From assembly GCA_002898855.1 (NCBI GenBank), contig BEIR01000041.1:1-8421 (forward strand): a stretch of DNA of 8,421 nt, read 5' to 3'. The position numbers and the translations under genes are program-made. The notes beneath the pieces are model-generated. The model worked only from the letters and a program-made list of their open reading frames with translations, was not told the origin of the DNA and searched no databases. Source of the stretch: a bacterium HR41 (lineage in GTDB: Bacteria > Actinomycetota > Thermoleophilia > Solirubrobacterales > Thermoleophilaceae). Below, piece by piece: positions 1 to 5,600 of this stretch; within the stretch, counting starts at the first letter, position 1, and every line of letters starts with the position of its first letter.

Positions 1-195
1 AGGCAACCAACCCTGCGGGGCGGCGACGGAACGAAGCCCTAAACGGAGGGCCTGCTACACACAGCGAGCTGCCGGCTCGGGGCCGCGCCGAGCAGTGACG
101 CGGTCAAGGTGAGGAGATACGTGCAGTGCGGCACAGACACGACCCCGTGGGGCGTCGGGCGCGTGCGCGCGCCGAAGCCGGGGTACGGACCGCTA

Positions 196-249
196 GCTAG
201 GCATTCCGCAATTCAGATTCAGACAAAGCCGGTTAGCGGATGCTAGGCA
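196..249. repeat. Bulged stem-loop inside short direct repeats
   Basis: The octamer GCTAGGCA occurs at 196-203 and again at 242-249. Between and partly overlapping them is an inverted repeat: TCCGC at 205-209 pairs with GCGGA at 236-240. The stem can extend to CAT (202-204) opposite ATG (240-242) with a bulge. The loop is markedly more A/T-rich than its surroundings. It could be part of a structured RNA or a protein-binding site; no function is assigned. Confidence 0.3.
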
Positions 250-297
250 GCCACGAACCTTCGGCGAGCGTCAACACGGGTGTGCGTGACTGTGCGC

Positions 298-317
298 GCG
301 GCTCTCTGCAGAGCCGC
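298..317. repeat. Perfect 8-bp hairpin with CTGC tetraloop
   Basis: GCGGCTCT at 298-305 pairs perfectly with AGAGCCGC at 310-317 around the four-base loop 306-309. This is the strongest local stem in the left spacer. Neither side is followed by a T-run, so it is not a canonical intrinsic terminator. It could still act as a factor-assisted or U-less terminator, or as an element of a structured RNA. Confidence 0.4.
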
Positions 318-333
318 TGCTGCGCTCGAGCTA

Positions 334-365
334 GACGCGGCGGGCTGGTGACGCGGCGGGCTAGT
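334..365. repeat. Two-copy 16-bp tandem repeat
   Basis: GACGCGGCGGGCTGGT (334-349) is followed immediately by GACGCGGCGGGCTAGT (350-365); the copies differ at one position of sixteen. The unit is not a multiple of three and lies in no credible gene. Replication slippage or a duplicated binding site are both possible. Confidence 0.5.
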
Positions 366-455
366 CGTGGCGACGCCAGCCTCGCGCGTTCCAGAGAGCA
401 TCCCGGACGATCGAGCCTGGACCGAACGCGACAGCCACGCTAGTACGGCGGCACG

Positions 456-502
456 TCTCACCCTCGGGCCAGGTGAGATCTGTCAGAAAGAAGCTGTTTC
501 TG
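456..502 (-). terminator. Paired stem-loops after the LPFTG gene
   Basis: Two adjacent inverted repeats lie 3-50 nt downstream (minus strand) of the LPFTG gene stop. The first is CAGAAA (484-489) with TTTCTG (497-502). The second is TCTCACC (456-462) with GGTGAGA (472-478), a 7-bp stem with a 9-nt loop. No uridine tract follows on the minus strand, so a transcription-end role is inferred from position and structure only. Confidence 0.35.
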
Positions 503-505
503 TTT

Positions 506-823
506 CTAGGCGGCGCTGGCACGCGTGGCGACGCGACGCGCCACCAAGCCGGTCGCGATCAGTCCCGCAGCGACGAGAACCATCAAGCCGACTTCAGCGC
601 CCGTGAACGGGAGAGAAGCGCTGGTCGGGCGCGAGCTTTCACTCGGCTGGTTCGAACCGCCGCTGTTAACGACTGCTTGGGTAGGTGGCGTGTTGTTAGT
701 CTGTTCGACGACGCCGCCGACACTGCCGTAACCGACCTCGCCGCTGGACTGGGCGGAGGCGCTGGTTGCGCCGGCAATGGCCAGTAGCAGAGCCAGAACG
801 AGGGTCACAACTGTTTTGCGCAT
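506..823 (-). CDS. Small secreted LPFTG cell-wall-anchored protein
   Basis: This 105-residue protein is a likely sortase substrate. It has an N-terminal signal peptide (basic MRK, hydrophobic core about 5-18, likely cleavage after ASA at 22-24). A low-complexity Ser/Asn/Thr/Pro/Gly/Gln-rich stretch covers about 26-70. It ends with a classic cell-wall sorting signal: LPFTG at 71-75, a hydrophobic segment about 78-95, and a tail with Arg96, Arg97 and Arg101. Cleavage at both ends would leave only about 50 residues on the wall. No enzymatic domain is visible. I chose the ATG at 823 because GGAG sits 8 nt upstream and it gives a well-formed signal peptide; an in-frame ATG at 853 would add ten residues. 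It lies 173 nt behind the glycan-ligase gene on the same strand as the sortase gene 3.2 kb upstream. Function is unknown: possibly a wall-linked spacer, a surface coat peptide or an anchor for other material. Confidence 0.85.
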   Translation of the reverse strand: MRKTVVTLVLALLLAIAGATSASAQSSGEVGYGSVGGVVEQTNNTPPTQAVVNSGGSNQPSESSRPTSASLPFTGAEVGLMVLVAAGLIATGLVARRVATRASAA

Positions 824-831
824 CCGGGACG

Positions 832-835
832 CTCC
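832..835 (-). promoter_or_regulatory. Ribosome binding site of the LPFTG gene
   Basis: GGAG on the minus strand ends 8 nt before the ATG at 823. It favours that start over the in-frame ATG at 853, which overlaps the site's upstream region and has no comparable motif of its own that I can see. Confidence 0.55.
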
Positions 836-876
836 GAAGCTTCGTGAGGACATCGAACGTTCGTCGACTGCGACCG

Positions 877-882
877 ATCGTA
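877..882 (-). promoter_or_regulatory. Possible -10 box for the LPFTG gene
   Basis: TACGAT on the minus strand fits the actinobacterial TAnnnT pattern and lies about 53 nt before the start codon. The hexamer about 17 nt upstream matches TTGACA poorly. A 10-bp palindrome CGAACGTTCG (854-863) sits between this box and the gene and could be an operator. The assignment rests on position and one hexamer only. Confidence 0.25.
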
Positions 883-972
883 CAGCATCGAGGCGACGTT
901 CGCCACTCGCGCACGAGACCGGGCATCGAAGCAGCGGGGAGGAGTCGCGCCCGTCCCGCCACGACCAACACT

Positions 973-995
973 CCGTGCCGGGTGCTAGCGCACGG
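973..995 (-). terminator. Stem-loop just after the glycan-ligase stop
   Basis: CCGTGC (973-978) and GCACGG (990-995) form a 6-bp stem with an 11-nt loop, beginning one base beyond the TGA of the O-antigen-ligase-like gene. No T-run follows. It may reduce read-through from the sortase operon into the LPFTG gene or protect the 3' end of the message. Confidence 0.35.
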
Positions 996-996
996 G

Positions 997-3117
997 TCAA
1001 CGCCGGTCGGTGCGACGCGCCACGTCGCGCCGGATGAGGTCAAGCCCGGCAGCGGCTCGCGGCGCTCGCCCGCTCGCGGCTCGGCTCGCGATCTCGCGTA
1101 GCGCCTCGTTGCGGGGGGCGAGTCGCGCCGCTCGCCTCACCGCGCGGAGACCGCTCGTGGTTCGGCCGCGCTCGATCTCTAGCAACCCGCTCAGCGCCAG
1201 CGCGACCGGTTCCCGCGGTCCGCGATCGAGCGCCTGCTCCAGCGAGCGCCGTGCCGCCTCCTCTTCGCCGAGGGTGATCTGGATGCTCGCGAGAGCCTCG
1301 TACGGCAGTGGCGACAGCGGGTTGAGCGCTGCCGCTAGCTCGAGCTGCGCGCGCGCTTCGCGCGGCCTGTCGACTCCCGCGCGCTGGCCCTGGCGCAGGG
1401 CGCGATCTGCCGCCCACTGGCTAGCGAGCAGCGCGGCGACGAGTAGGCACGAGACAGCGGCCGCTAGAGAGACAAGGTGCGCGTGCCTCGCTTTCGCGGG
1501 TCGGGGAGGTAGCGATCCGCCGCGCGGCGGGCGTGGAGAGACGGTCGCGGCGAGAGCGGCGACCGCGACCACCGGTGTGGACAGACCAGGAAACTCCCAC
1601 AGCCAGTCGCCGCTGGCGTGCACCAGGAAATAGGTGCCACAGAGGACGGCCGTGACCCCGAGCGCTCGCGTCGCGCCGTCGCCGGATGCGAGACTGCGGC
1701 GCACGCCCACGGCGAGGCCGCCCACCGCGAGTGCGGACAGCACCAGGCCGACGAGCCCAGTCCCGATCAGCAGCTGGAGGGGAAGGCTGTGAGCGTAGTA
1801 GGGGGTTTCCGGCGATCGCCCGTCGCGAAGGTAGAGGGGCGAGAAGTTTTCGGCGCCGTAGCCGATCAGCGGACGCTCGCCCGCACGCCGCCACGCCACG
1901 CGCCAGAAGTCGTAGCGGTACTGCTGGCCGAGACCGGCGACGAAGCGCGCGCCGTTGCTCGCGGCCTGCTGCTGCGCGCCGGTGAACTCTCTCCAGGCGG
2001 TGCGGGCTTTGTCTGCCGGCCTGCCGTCGGTCGCGGCCAGCACGGCCGCAGTCGCCACGGCGACGAGGGCGACGCGCAGCAGGCTGCGAGCCGCAATCCC
2101 CTTGGCGGTACCGGGTAGCGGCGGGCCCAACGGTCGCCAGCGCCGACCGCCGGCGACGGTGTCTGCCGCGCCCCGCCTTTCGACCCAAGCCAGCACGGAC
2201 GTAACCGCGAAAGCGCCGGCCGCAGCCAGCGCTAGCGGACCGACGATGGGGCCGACGAGGTCGCTACCTGGAGCTGTCGGCCGGTAGCGCTCGTACACCG
2301 CGAGGAGCGACGGCAGGAGCACGACCACCGCGGCGACAGCGGGTAGGGCGAAAGCGATCAGACGTGGTAGCTCCCGCAAGAGCAGCGCGACCAAGAACAC
2401 AGCGACCGTGGCCACCAACCAGCCACGGCTCTGTGTCAAGACAGCGAGGGAGAGCAAGAGCACCGCGGCTGCCGCCGCGGCGCCACGAGCCGGTGCGCTC
2501 AGGTCGCGGCGTGCAGCCGCGACTAGCGCGACGAGCGCGCCGAGCATCCATAGGGCAGCGTTGGCGTTCACGTACCCGACGGGTTCTGCCAGCCGTCCCT
2601 GGTGAAAGTGGGTGAAAGCCGCGGTCGCCGCGTGGGCGTTCGCGAGCTCGACGATCCCAGCCGCCGTGACCCCGACGAGCCAGATCGTCAAAAGAACCGT
2701 TGCGCGGGCGCTGGACAGCGGCCAGAGGACGAGCAGCGCCAGCGCGAGCAATGGCGGCAGGATCCGCAGCGCGCCGTCAAAGGCGATCCAAGGCTGGAGC
2801 GCCCAGGTCACGCTCAGGAAAGACCAAACGCAGAGCGCCACAAGCGCCGCCAGCGCCGCCAACGCGGGGAGCGACGGGCGGGCAAGACGCGGTCGCGGGA
2901 GCGCCAGCAGCGCGACTGCAAGAGCTGTCGCTAGTACCACCGTAGCGGGCGCGAAGACACGCACGAAAAAGCCCCCCTCCGCGAACGCCATCCATGCGGC
3001 GACCGCGGGCACGAGCGCGGCGAACGGAAGCGACGGCTGGGCGGCGACGGCGGTGGCGAGCCGCCGACCGGCTCGCCGCGAGGTGCGTTCGGTGTCGGTC
3101 ACGCGGCTCTCGGGCAA
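997..3117 (-). CDS. O-antigen ligase/polymerase-like membrane protein with TPR tail
   Basis: This 706-residue protein resembles the Wzy/WaaL (O-antigen ligase) superfamily, which polymerises or transfers lipid-linked glycans on the outer face of the membrane. About 12-14 hydrophobic segments lie between residues 30 and 568. Family-like features are TQSRG (228-232) at a helix edge and a long extracytoplasmic loop (about 365-445) with RPLIGYGAENF (415-425) and His443 before the next helix. Residues about 584-680 after the last helix are soluble, Ala/Leu/Arg-rich and built of TPR-like helical pairs (DRPREARAQLELAAALNP type), suggesting a protein-protein docking region. The start is a TTG one base after the deacetylase stop, implying translational coupling; the in-frame GTG at 3102 is an alternative. 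It is the last gene of the sortase-deacetylase operon. Whether it is a ligase or a polymerase, and for which glycan, cannot be told from sequence. Confidence 0.8.
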   Translation of the reverse strand: MPESRVTDTERTSRRAGRRLATAVAAQPSLPFAALVPAVAAWMAFAEGGFFVRVFAPATVVLATALAVALLALPRPRLARPSLPALAALAALVALCVWSFLSVTWALQPWIAFDGALRILPPLLALALLVLWPLSSARATVLLTIWLVGVTAAGIVELANAHAATAAFTHFHQGRLAEPVGYVNANAALWMLGALVALVAAARRDLSAPARGAAAAAAVLLLSLAVLTQSRGWLVATVAVFLVALLLRELPRLIAFALPAVAAVVVLLPSLLAVYERYRPTAPGSDLVGPIVGPLALAAAGAFAVTSVLAWVERRGAADTVAGGRRWRPLGPPLPGTAKGIAARSLLRVALVAVATAAVLAATDGRPADKARTAWREFTGAQQQAASNGARFVAGLGQQYRYDFWRVAWRRAGERPLIGYGAENFSPLYLRDGRSPETPYYAHSLPLQLLIGTGLVGLVLSALAVGGLAVGVRRSLASGDGATRALGVTAVLCGTYFLVHASGDWLWEFPGLSTPVVAVAALAATVSPRPPRGGSLPPRPAKARHAHLVSLAAAVSCLLVAALLASQWAADRALRQGQRAGVDRPREARAQLELAAALNPLSPLPYEALASIQITLGEEEAARRSLEQALDRGPREPVALALSGLLEIERGRTTSGLRAVRRAARLAPRNEALREIASRAASGRAPRAAAGLDLIRRDVARRTDRR

Positions 3118-3118
3118 G

Positions 3119-4003
3119 CTAACGGCGCCGCACCTCGCTGTCGCTCGGTGGCGTCGCGGCTGGCGATATGGCCCTCGCTGCGCGTAGGTACCGCCAGACG
3201 TCGGTGGAACGCAGCCGGACGACCGCAGGGTTCGCTTTCAAGGCGAACCGCCAGGCGCTGTCGGCTCGGTAGATGCCGATCCGCGGCCAGGCGAGCTGCT
3301 GGGGGGCGGAGAGGTGGGAGCTGAGCAGCGCGGCCGCTTCGTAGCCGGCTTGGCCGGCGATCGCGGCGACTCGTTCGTTCCAGTCGCCGTAGGGATACGC
3401 GAGCGACCGGCAAGCGACACCGAGGATTTCCTCCAGCCACTGTTTAGAAGCGCACAGCTCTTCGCGCACGGCCGCATCGTCCAGGCGTGACAGACGCGGG
3501 TGTGTGGCGGTGTGGGAGCCGATCTCCCAGCCTGCCGCCACCAGCTCGCGCAGGTCATCGGGCGATAGAGGCTCGAGCTCCCGTTCGTAGGTCGTCCCGA
3601 GCCACTGGGAAATGCCCTCCCAGCGCAGCGGCGAGCCATCGCCGGCGAAGCTGGTGACGACGAACACCGTCGCCGGAGCGCCGACCCCGCGCAGAACCGG
3701 TAGCGCTCGCGTTAGGTTCGACCGGTAGCCGTCGTCGAAAGTGACCGCTGCGATACGGGCCTTGCCCTCGTGGGCGCCGCGGCTCACGCAGTTCACTAGC
3801 TCGCTGAAGGTCACGAACTTGTAGCCCCGCCGTTGCAACAACCGCAGGTGGCGTGCAAGCTGCGTTTGCGTGACCGCCAGCGGGGACGGCCAGTCGTCGC
3901 TCACGGCGTGGTAGCAGAGAACGAGCGCTTCCAAGACGGGCGCTGGGGAACCGGACAGAGGCAGTAGCAAAAGCAGCCTACCGCTCCTTAGCTCCGGAAG
4001 CAC
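3119..4003 (-). CDS. NodB-type polysaccharide deacetylase
   Basis: A carbohydrate esterase family 4 / NodB-homology protein of about 294 residues, predicted to remove N- or O-acetyl groups from a glycan. Motif 1 is TFDDGY (88-93; Asp90 as likely base, Asp91 as metal ligand). Motif 2 is SHTATH (163-168; His164 and His168 as metal ligands). YPYG (203-206) corresponds to motif 3. The opening LVLCYHAVS (28-35 region) is typical of this family. The N-terminus is uncertain. The GTG at 4003 abuts the sortase TGA directly, but a strong AAGGAG lies inside this reading frame (3984-3989), followed by non-ATG codons (CTG about 7 nt, TTG about 13 nt downstream), so translation may begin about ten residues later. 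The short hydrophobic patch at 10-17 could be a weak signal or membrane anchor. It sits between the sortase and the glycan ligase in the same operon, which points to a surface glycan as substrate. Confidence 0.88.
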   Translation of the reverse strand: MLPELRSGRLLLLLPLSGSPAPVLEALVLCYHAVSDDWPSPLAVTQTQLARHLRLLQRRGYKFVTFSELVNCVSRGAHEGKARIAAVTFDDGYRSNLTRALPVLRGVGAPATVFVVTSFAGDGSPLRWEGISQWLGTTYERELEPLSPDDLRELVAAGWEIGSHTATHPRLSRLDDAAVREELCASKQWLEEILGVACRSLAYPYGDWNERVAAIAGQAGYEAAALLSSHLSAPQQLAWPRIGIYRADSAWRFALKANPAVVRLRSTDVWRYLRAARAISPAATPPSDSEVRRR

Positions 4004-4693
4004 TCAGCGCCCGCGCACGATCGTCGCCGGACGGCGCGCGACAAGCCGTGCAAAAACGACGATTCTCTGCGCGGCGCTGTAGAGCGGGTGGCAGGCTGTC
4101 AGCACGAGCCGCTCGTAGCCGACATTCGCGATCACCCAAAGCGCATCGGGCGAGACGATCCGCGTGCGCTCGACCCTGTAAACGAACGTGCCGTAAGGCA
4201 TGTCGACAGCCACCAGGTCACCGCGGCGCAGACGATCGAGGTGGCGGAACGGAGCTCCGTGCGTCGTGCGGTGACCGGCGATCGCCACCGTGCGACCTTG
4301 GCCGGGAAGCGCTGTTTCACGGTAGTGGCCAGGGCCCTGGCGCAGATCGTCGAGCGACGTGCCCTCGACGATCCAGTGCGCCTCGCCAAGCGCTGGGAAA
4401 CGGATACGGCCGAGAGCGTCGCCGGGAAGAGGTTTGCGTGCGAGCACCCGCCGCCGGACCTGCGGAGCGGCGATCGCTTCTTCGAGTCGGGCCTGCTGCC
4501 GGGACGCGAGAAGCGCCGAAATAGGTTCCTGCCAAAGGACGGTCACGGCGGCGTCAGCGAGCAACAGGACGCCGCTCGTAATCAGGACCGAGGCGACAAA
4601 ACGGACGACAGCAGCGGCACCCCGCCGCCGCCTGCGTCGCGCGGTCCCGGCCCTCCCGCTCGCGCCGCGCGCGACCTCCGTCGCGGTAGCCAC
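4004..4693 (-). CDS. Class E-like sortase (cysteine transpeptidase)
   Basis: A 229-residue membrane-anchored transpeptidase that cuts C-terminal sorting signals and links surface proteins to an envelope nucleophile. It has a very basic N-terminus (Arg19-Arg24), one transmembrane helix about 28-52, and an extracytoplasmic sortase barrel from about 94. The catalytic residues are visible: His141 in AGHRTTHG, Cys201 in LTACHP and Arg210 in SAAQRIVV. The AGHRTTxG...PF pattern and Cys-His-Pro context fit actinobacterial class E sortases. I chose the GTG at 4693. The open frame continues upstream, but there it is antisense to the GNAT gene and has shadow-like composition. No good ribosome binding site precedes this GTG; a TACACT hexamer six bases upstream suggests a leaderless transcript. 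It heads the operon with the deacetylase and O-antigen-ligase-like genes. The LPFTG protein at 506-823 is the obvious local substrate candidate. Confidence 0.88.
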   Translation of the reverse strand: MATATEVARGASGRAGTARRRRRRGAAAVVRFVASVLITSGVLLLADAAVTVLWQEPISALLASRQQARLEEAIAAPQVRRRVLARKPLPGDALGRIRFPALGEAHWIVEGTSLDDLRQGPGHYRETALPGQGRTVAIAGHRTTHGAPFRHLDRLRRGDLVAVDMPYGTFVYRVERTRIVSPDALWVIANVGYERLVLTACHPLYSAAQRIVVFARLVARRPATIVRGR

Positions 4694-4835
4694 GCAGTCA
4701 GTGTACGGCCGCTCGCTGCTGCCGGGGGCGCTACTGTGGAGCGAGCGCAGGCGCACGCGCAGCGGCGACACGACACCTGCCGTTGCGGTGCTGACAGAGC
4801 CCACCTGCGGATTCGAAGACTCGCCAGGACGAACG
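4694..4835. promoter_or_regulatory. Divergent promoter region, sortase operon / GNAT gene
   Basis: This 142-bp spacer separates the divergent sortase and GNAT starts, so promoters for both directions should lie in or near it. On the minus strand TACACT (4700-4705) fits TAnnnT and would place the transcript start at or next to the sortase GTG. On the plus strand TACTGT (4732-4737) is a comparable box for the GNAT gene. I see no convincing -35 element for either. If the GNAT protein starts earlier (in-frame GTG at 4701 or 4788), the spacer would be shorter. Confidence 0.35.
4826..4829 (+). promoter_or_regulatory. Ribosome binding site of the GNAT gene
   Basis: AGGA lies 6 nt before the GTG at 4836. 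This decides the start of a reading frame that is open far upstream, where it is only a shadow of the sortase gene. Confidence 0.5.
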
Positions 4836-5522
4836 GTGGCCAGCACCTTCTTTCGAGCGCTACACGATCGGGTGCAGCGGGCCCGGGCGCTCGGCGCGCG
4901 CGAAGTCGCGCGGCGCCTGCGCGACCGGGTGTTGCGGCACGTTTGGTGGAGCGAGCAGCACGTCTGGTACGTCGCCGACACGCACGCCGTGCGCGGCACC
5001 GTTCCCGACGGGTTTAGGCTGCGCCGTATCGTCGACCGCCGGTCGCTCCCCGGCGACGTGAGCAGCGTCGGTTTGCGCGTCGCGACAGCCGTCGCGTGGC
5101 TCGCCGTGGGTGGGGAGCTCTGGGTTCTCGAGAACTTGGCGAGTAGCGAACTCGCCTTCGCGTGCTGGATTTTCCGGGCGCGCGCACCCGCGCTCGCCGC
5201 GCGCGGCGGCTGGTTCCGCGTACCGCCCGCCTGCGCGGTGCTGGAGGACTCGTTCACTGCCGTGTCGTACCGCGGGCGCGGTCTGGCTCCCGCCGCCTGG
5301 CGCTGCATCTGCGCGGATCTCGCGGCCAGCGGCGTGCGCGCACTCTTGACCAAGGTGGAGGTCGCGAACACGCCGTCGCGGCGGGCCTGCGAGAAGGCCG
5401 GCTTCCGCGAAGTCGCGGCGATGCGGTTCCGGCGGCGGCTGTTCCTCCGCAAGGTGCACTTGACGGGCAGCGGACAGCCCGTCGCGAGCCTCAGGCAAGC
5501 GCTCGCGGCCGAGTCAGGTTAG
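4836..5522 (+). CDS. GNAT-family N-acetyltransferase
   Basis: A 228-residue protein with a C-terminal GNAT (acyl-CoA-dependent acyltransferase) fold. The acetyl-CoA pyrophosphate-binding motif is YRGRGLA (145-151), and the characteristic late motif N..SRRACEKAGF spans 178-190. Before this fold, residues 1-50 form a basic, probably helical region rich in Arg and Trp (RVLRHVWWSEQHVW at 31-44). No transmembrane segment is evident, so it is probably cytoplasmic. The acceptor is unknown; an amino-sugar or glycan precursor is an inference from the divergent envelope operon. The GTG start is chosen for its upstream AGGA; in-frame GTGs at 4788 and 4701 are less supported. It is followed by pckG after a spacer with two stem-loops. 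Confidence 0.75.
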   Translation: MASTFFRALHDRVQRARALGAREVARRLRDRVLRHVWWSEQHVWYVADTHAVRGTVPDGFRLRRIVDRRSLPGDVSSVGLRVATAVAWLAVGGELWVLENLASSELAFACWIFRARAPALAARGGWFRVPPACAVLEDSFTAVSYRGRGLAPAAWRCICADLAASGVRALLTKVEVANTPSRRACEKAGFREVAAMRFRRRLFLRKVHLTGSGQPVASLRQALAAESG

Positions 5523-5531
5523 GCTTACGAT

Positions 5532-5567
5532 GCCCGCATCCCGCGGGCGACGCCGTCCTTGGGCGTC
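5532..5567 (+). repeat. Twin stem-loops between GNAT gene and pckG
   Basis: Two hairpins sit back to back: GCCCG/CGGGC (5532-5536/5544-5548) and GACGCC/GGCGTC (5549-5554/5562-5567, 7-nt loop). They lie 10-45 nt past the GNAT stop and 34 nt before the pckG ATG. There is no T-run. TACGAT at 5526-5531 just before them resembles a -10 box, in which case both stems would be in the pckG leader. Either a terminator for the GNAT gene or a leader structure is possible. Confidence 0.4.
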
Positions 5568-5600
5568 CGACGCGACAGCGAGGAGCTACGACACCAAGCC

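Larger units (their letters stand above)
1..505. other. Gene-free, hairpin-rich spacer
   Basis: I find no convincing protein gene here. The short open frames on either strand are Arg/Ala/Ser-rich, lack a ribosome binding site and resemble no family. The first 250 bases alternate GC-rich stems with A-rich linkers: CCC/GGG at 11-13/18-20, GCCCT/AGGGC at 36-40/47-51, GCTCGG/CCGAGC at 75-80/88-93, and a bulged stem at 140-157. That texture resembles a structured RNA or a long untranslated region. I compared it from memory with RNase P RNA, tmRNA, SRP RNA and common riboswitches (SAM, cobalamin, TPP, c-di-AMP) and could not match it. The strand is undetermined, and the left edge may cut a feature that starts outside the window. 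Confidence 0.5.

Noticed and set aside
196..249. Resemblance of the left spacer to the 3' part of RNase P RNA or tmRNA
   Set aside because: The universally conserved RNase P segments and the tmRNA tag and acceptor arm are absent on both strands.
240..461. Small open frames on both strands in the left spacer
   Set aside because: Low-complexity Arg/Ala/Ser composition, no ribosome binding site, no signal peptide or domain.
649..658. GGTTCGAACC resembling a tRNA T-arm
   Set aside because: It lies inside the LPFTG gene and no acceptor stem, anticodon arm or D-arm can be built around it.
854..863. CGAACGTTCG as a LexA (SOS) box
   Set aside because: The half-sites match, but the four-base spacer of the Gram-positive box (CGAAC-N4-GTTCG) is missing.
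4359..4835. Upstream extension of the GNAT reading frame
   Set aside because: Overlaps the sortase gene on the other strand and shows shadow composition; a ribosome site supports the GTG at 4836.
4694..5452. Upstream extension of the sortase reading frame to a 482-residue protein
   Set aside because: It is antisense to the GNAT gene, has Arg/Ser/Thr shadow composition, and adds sequence before a normal sortase N-terminus with membrane helix.
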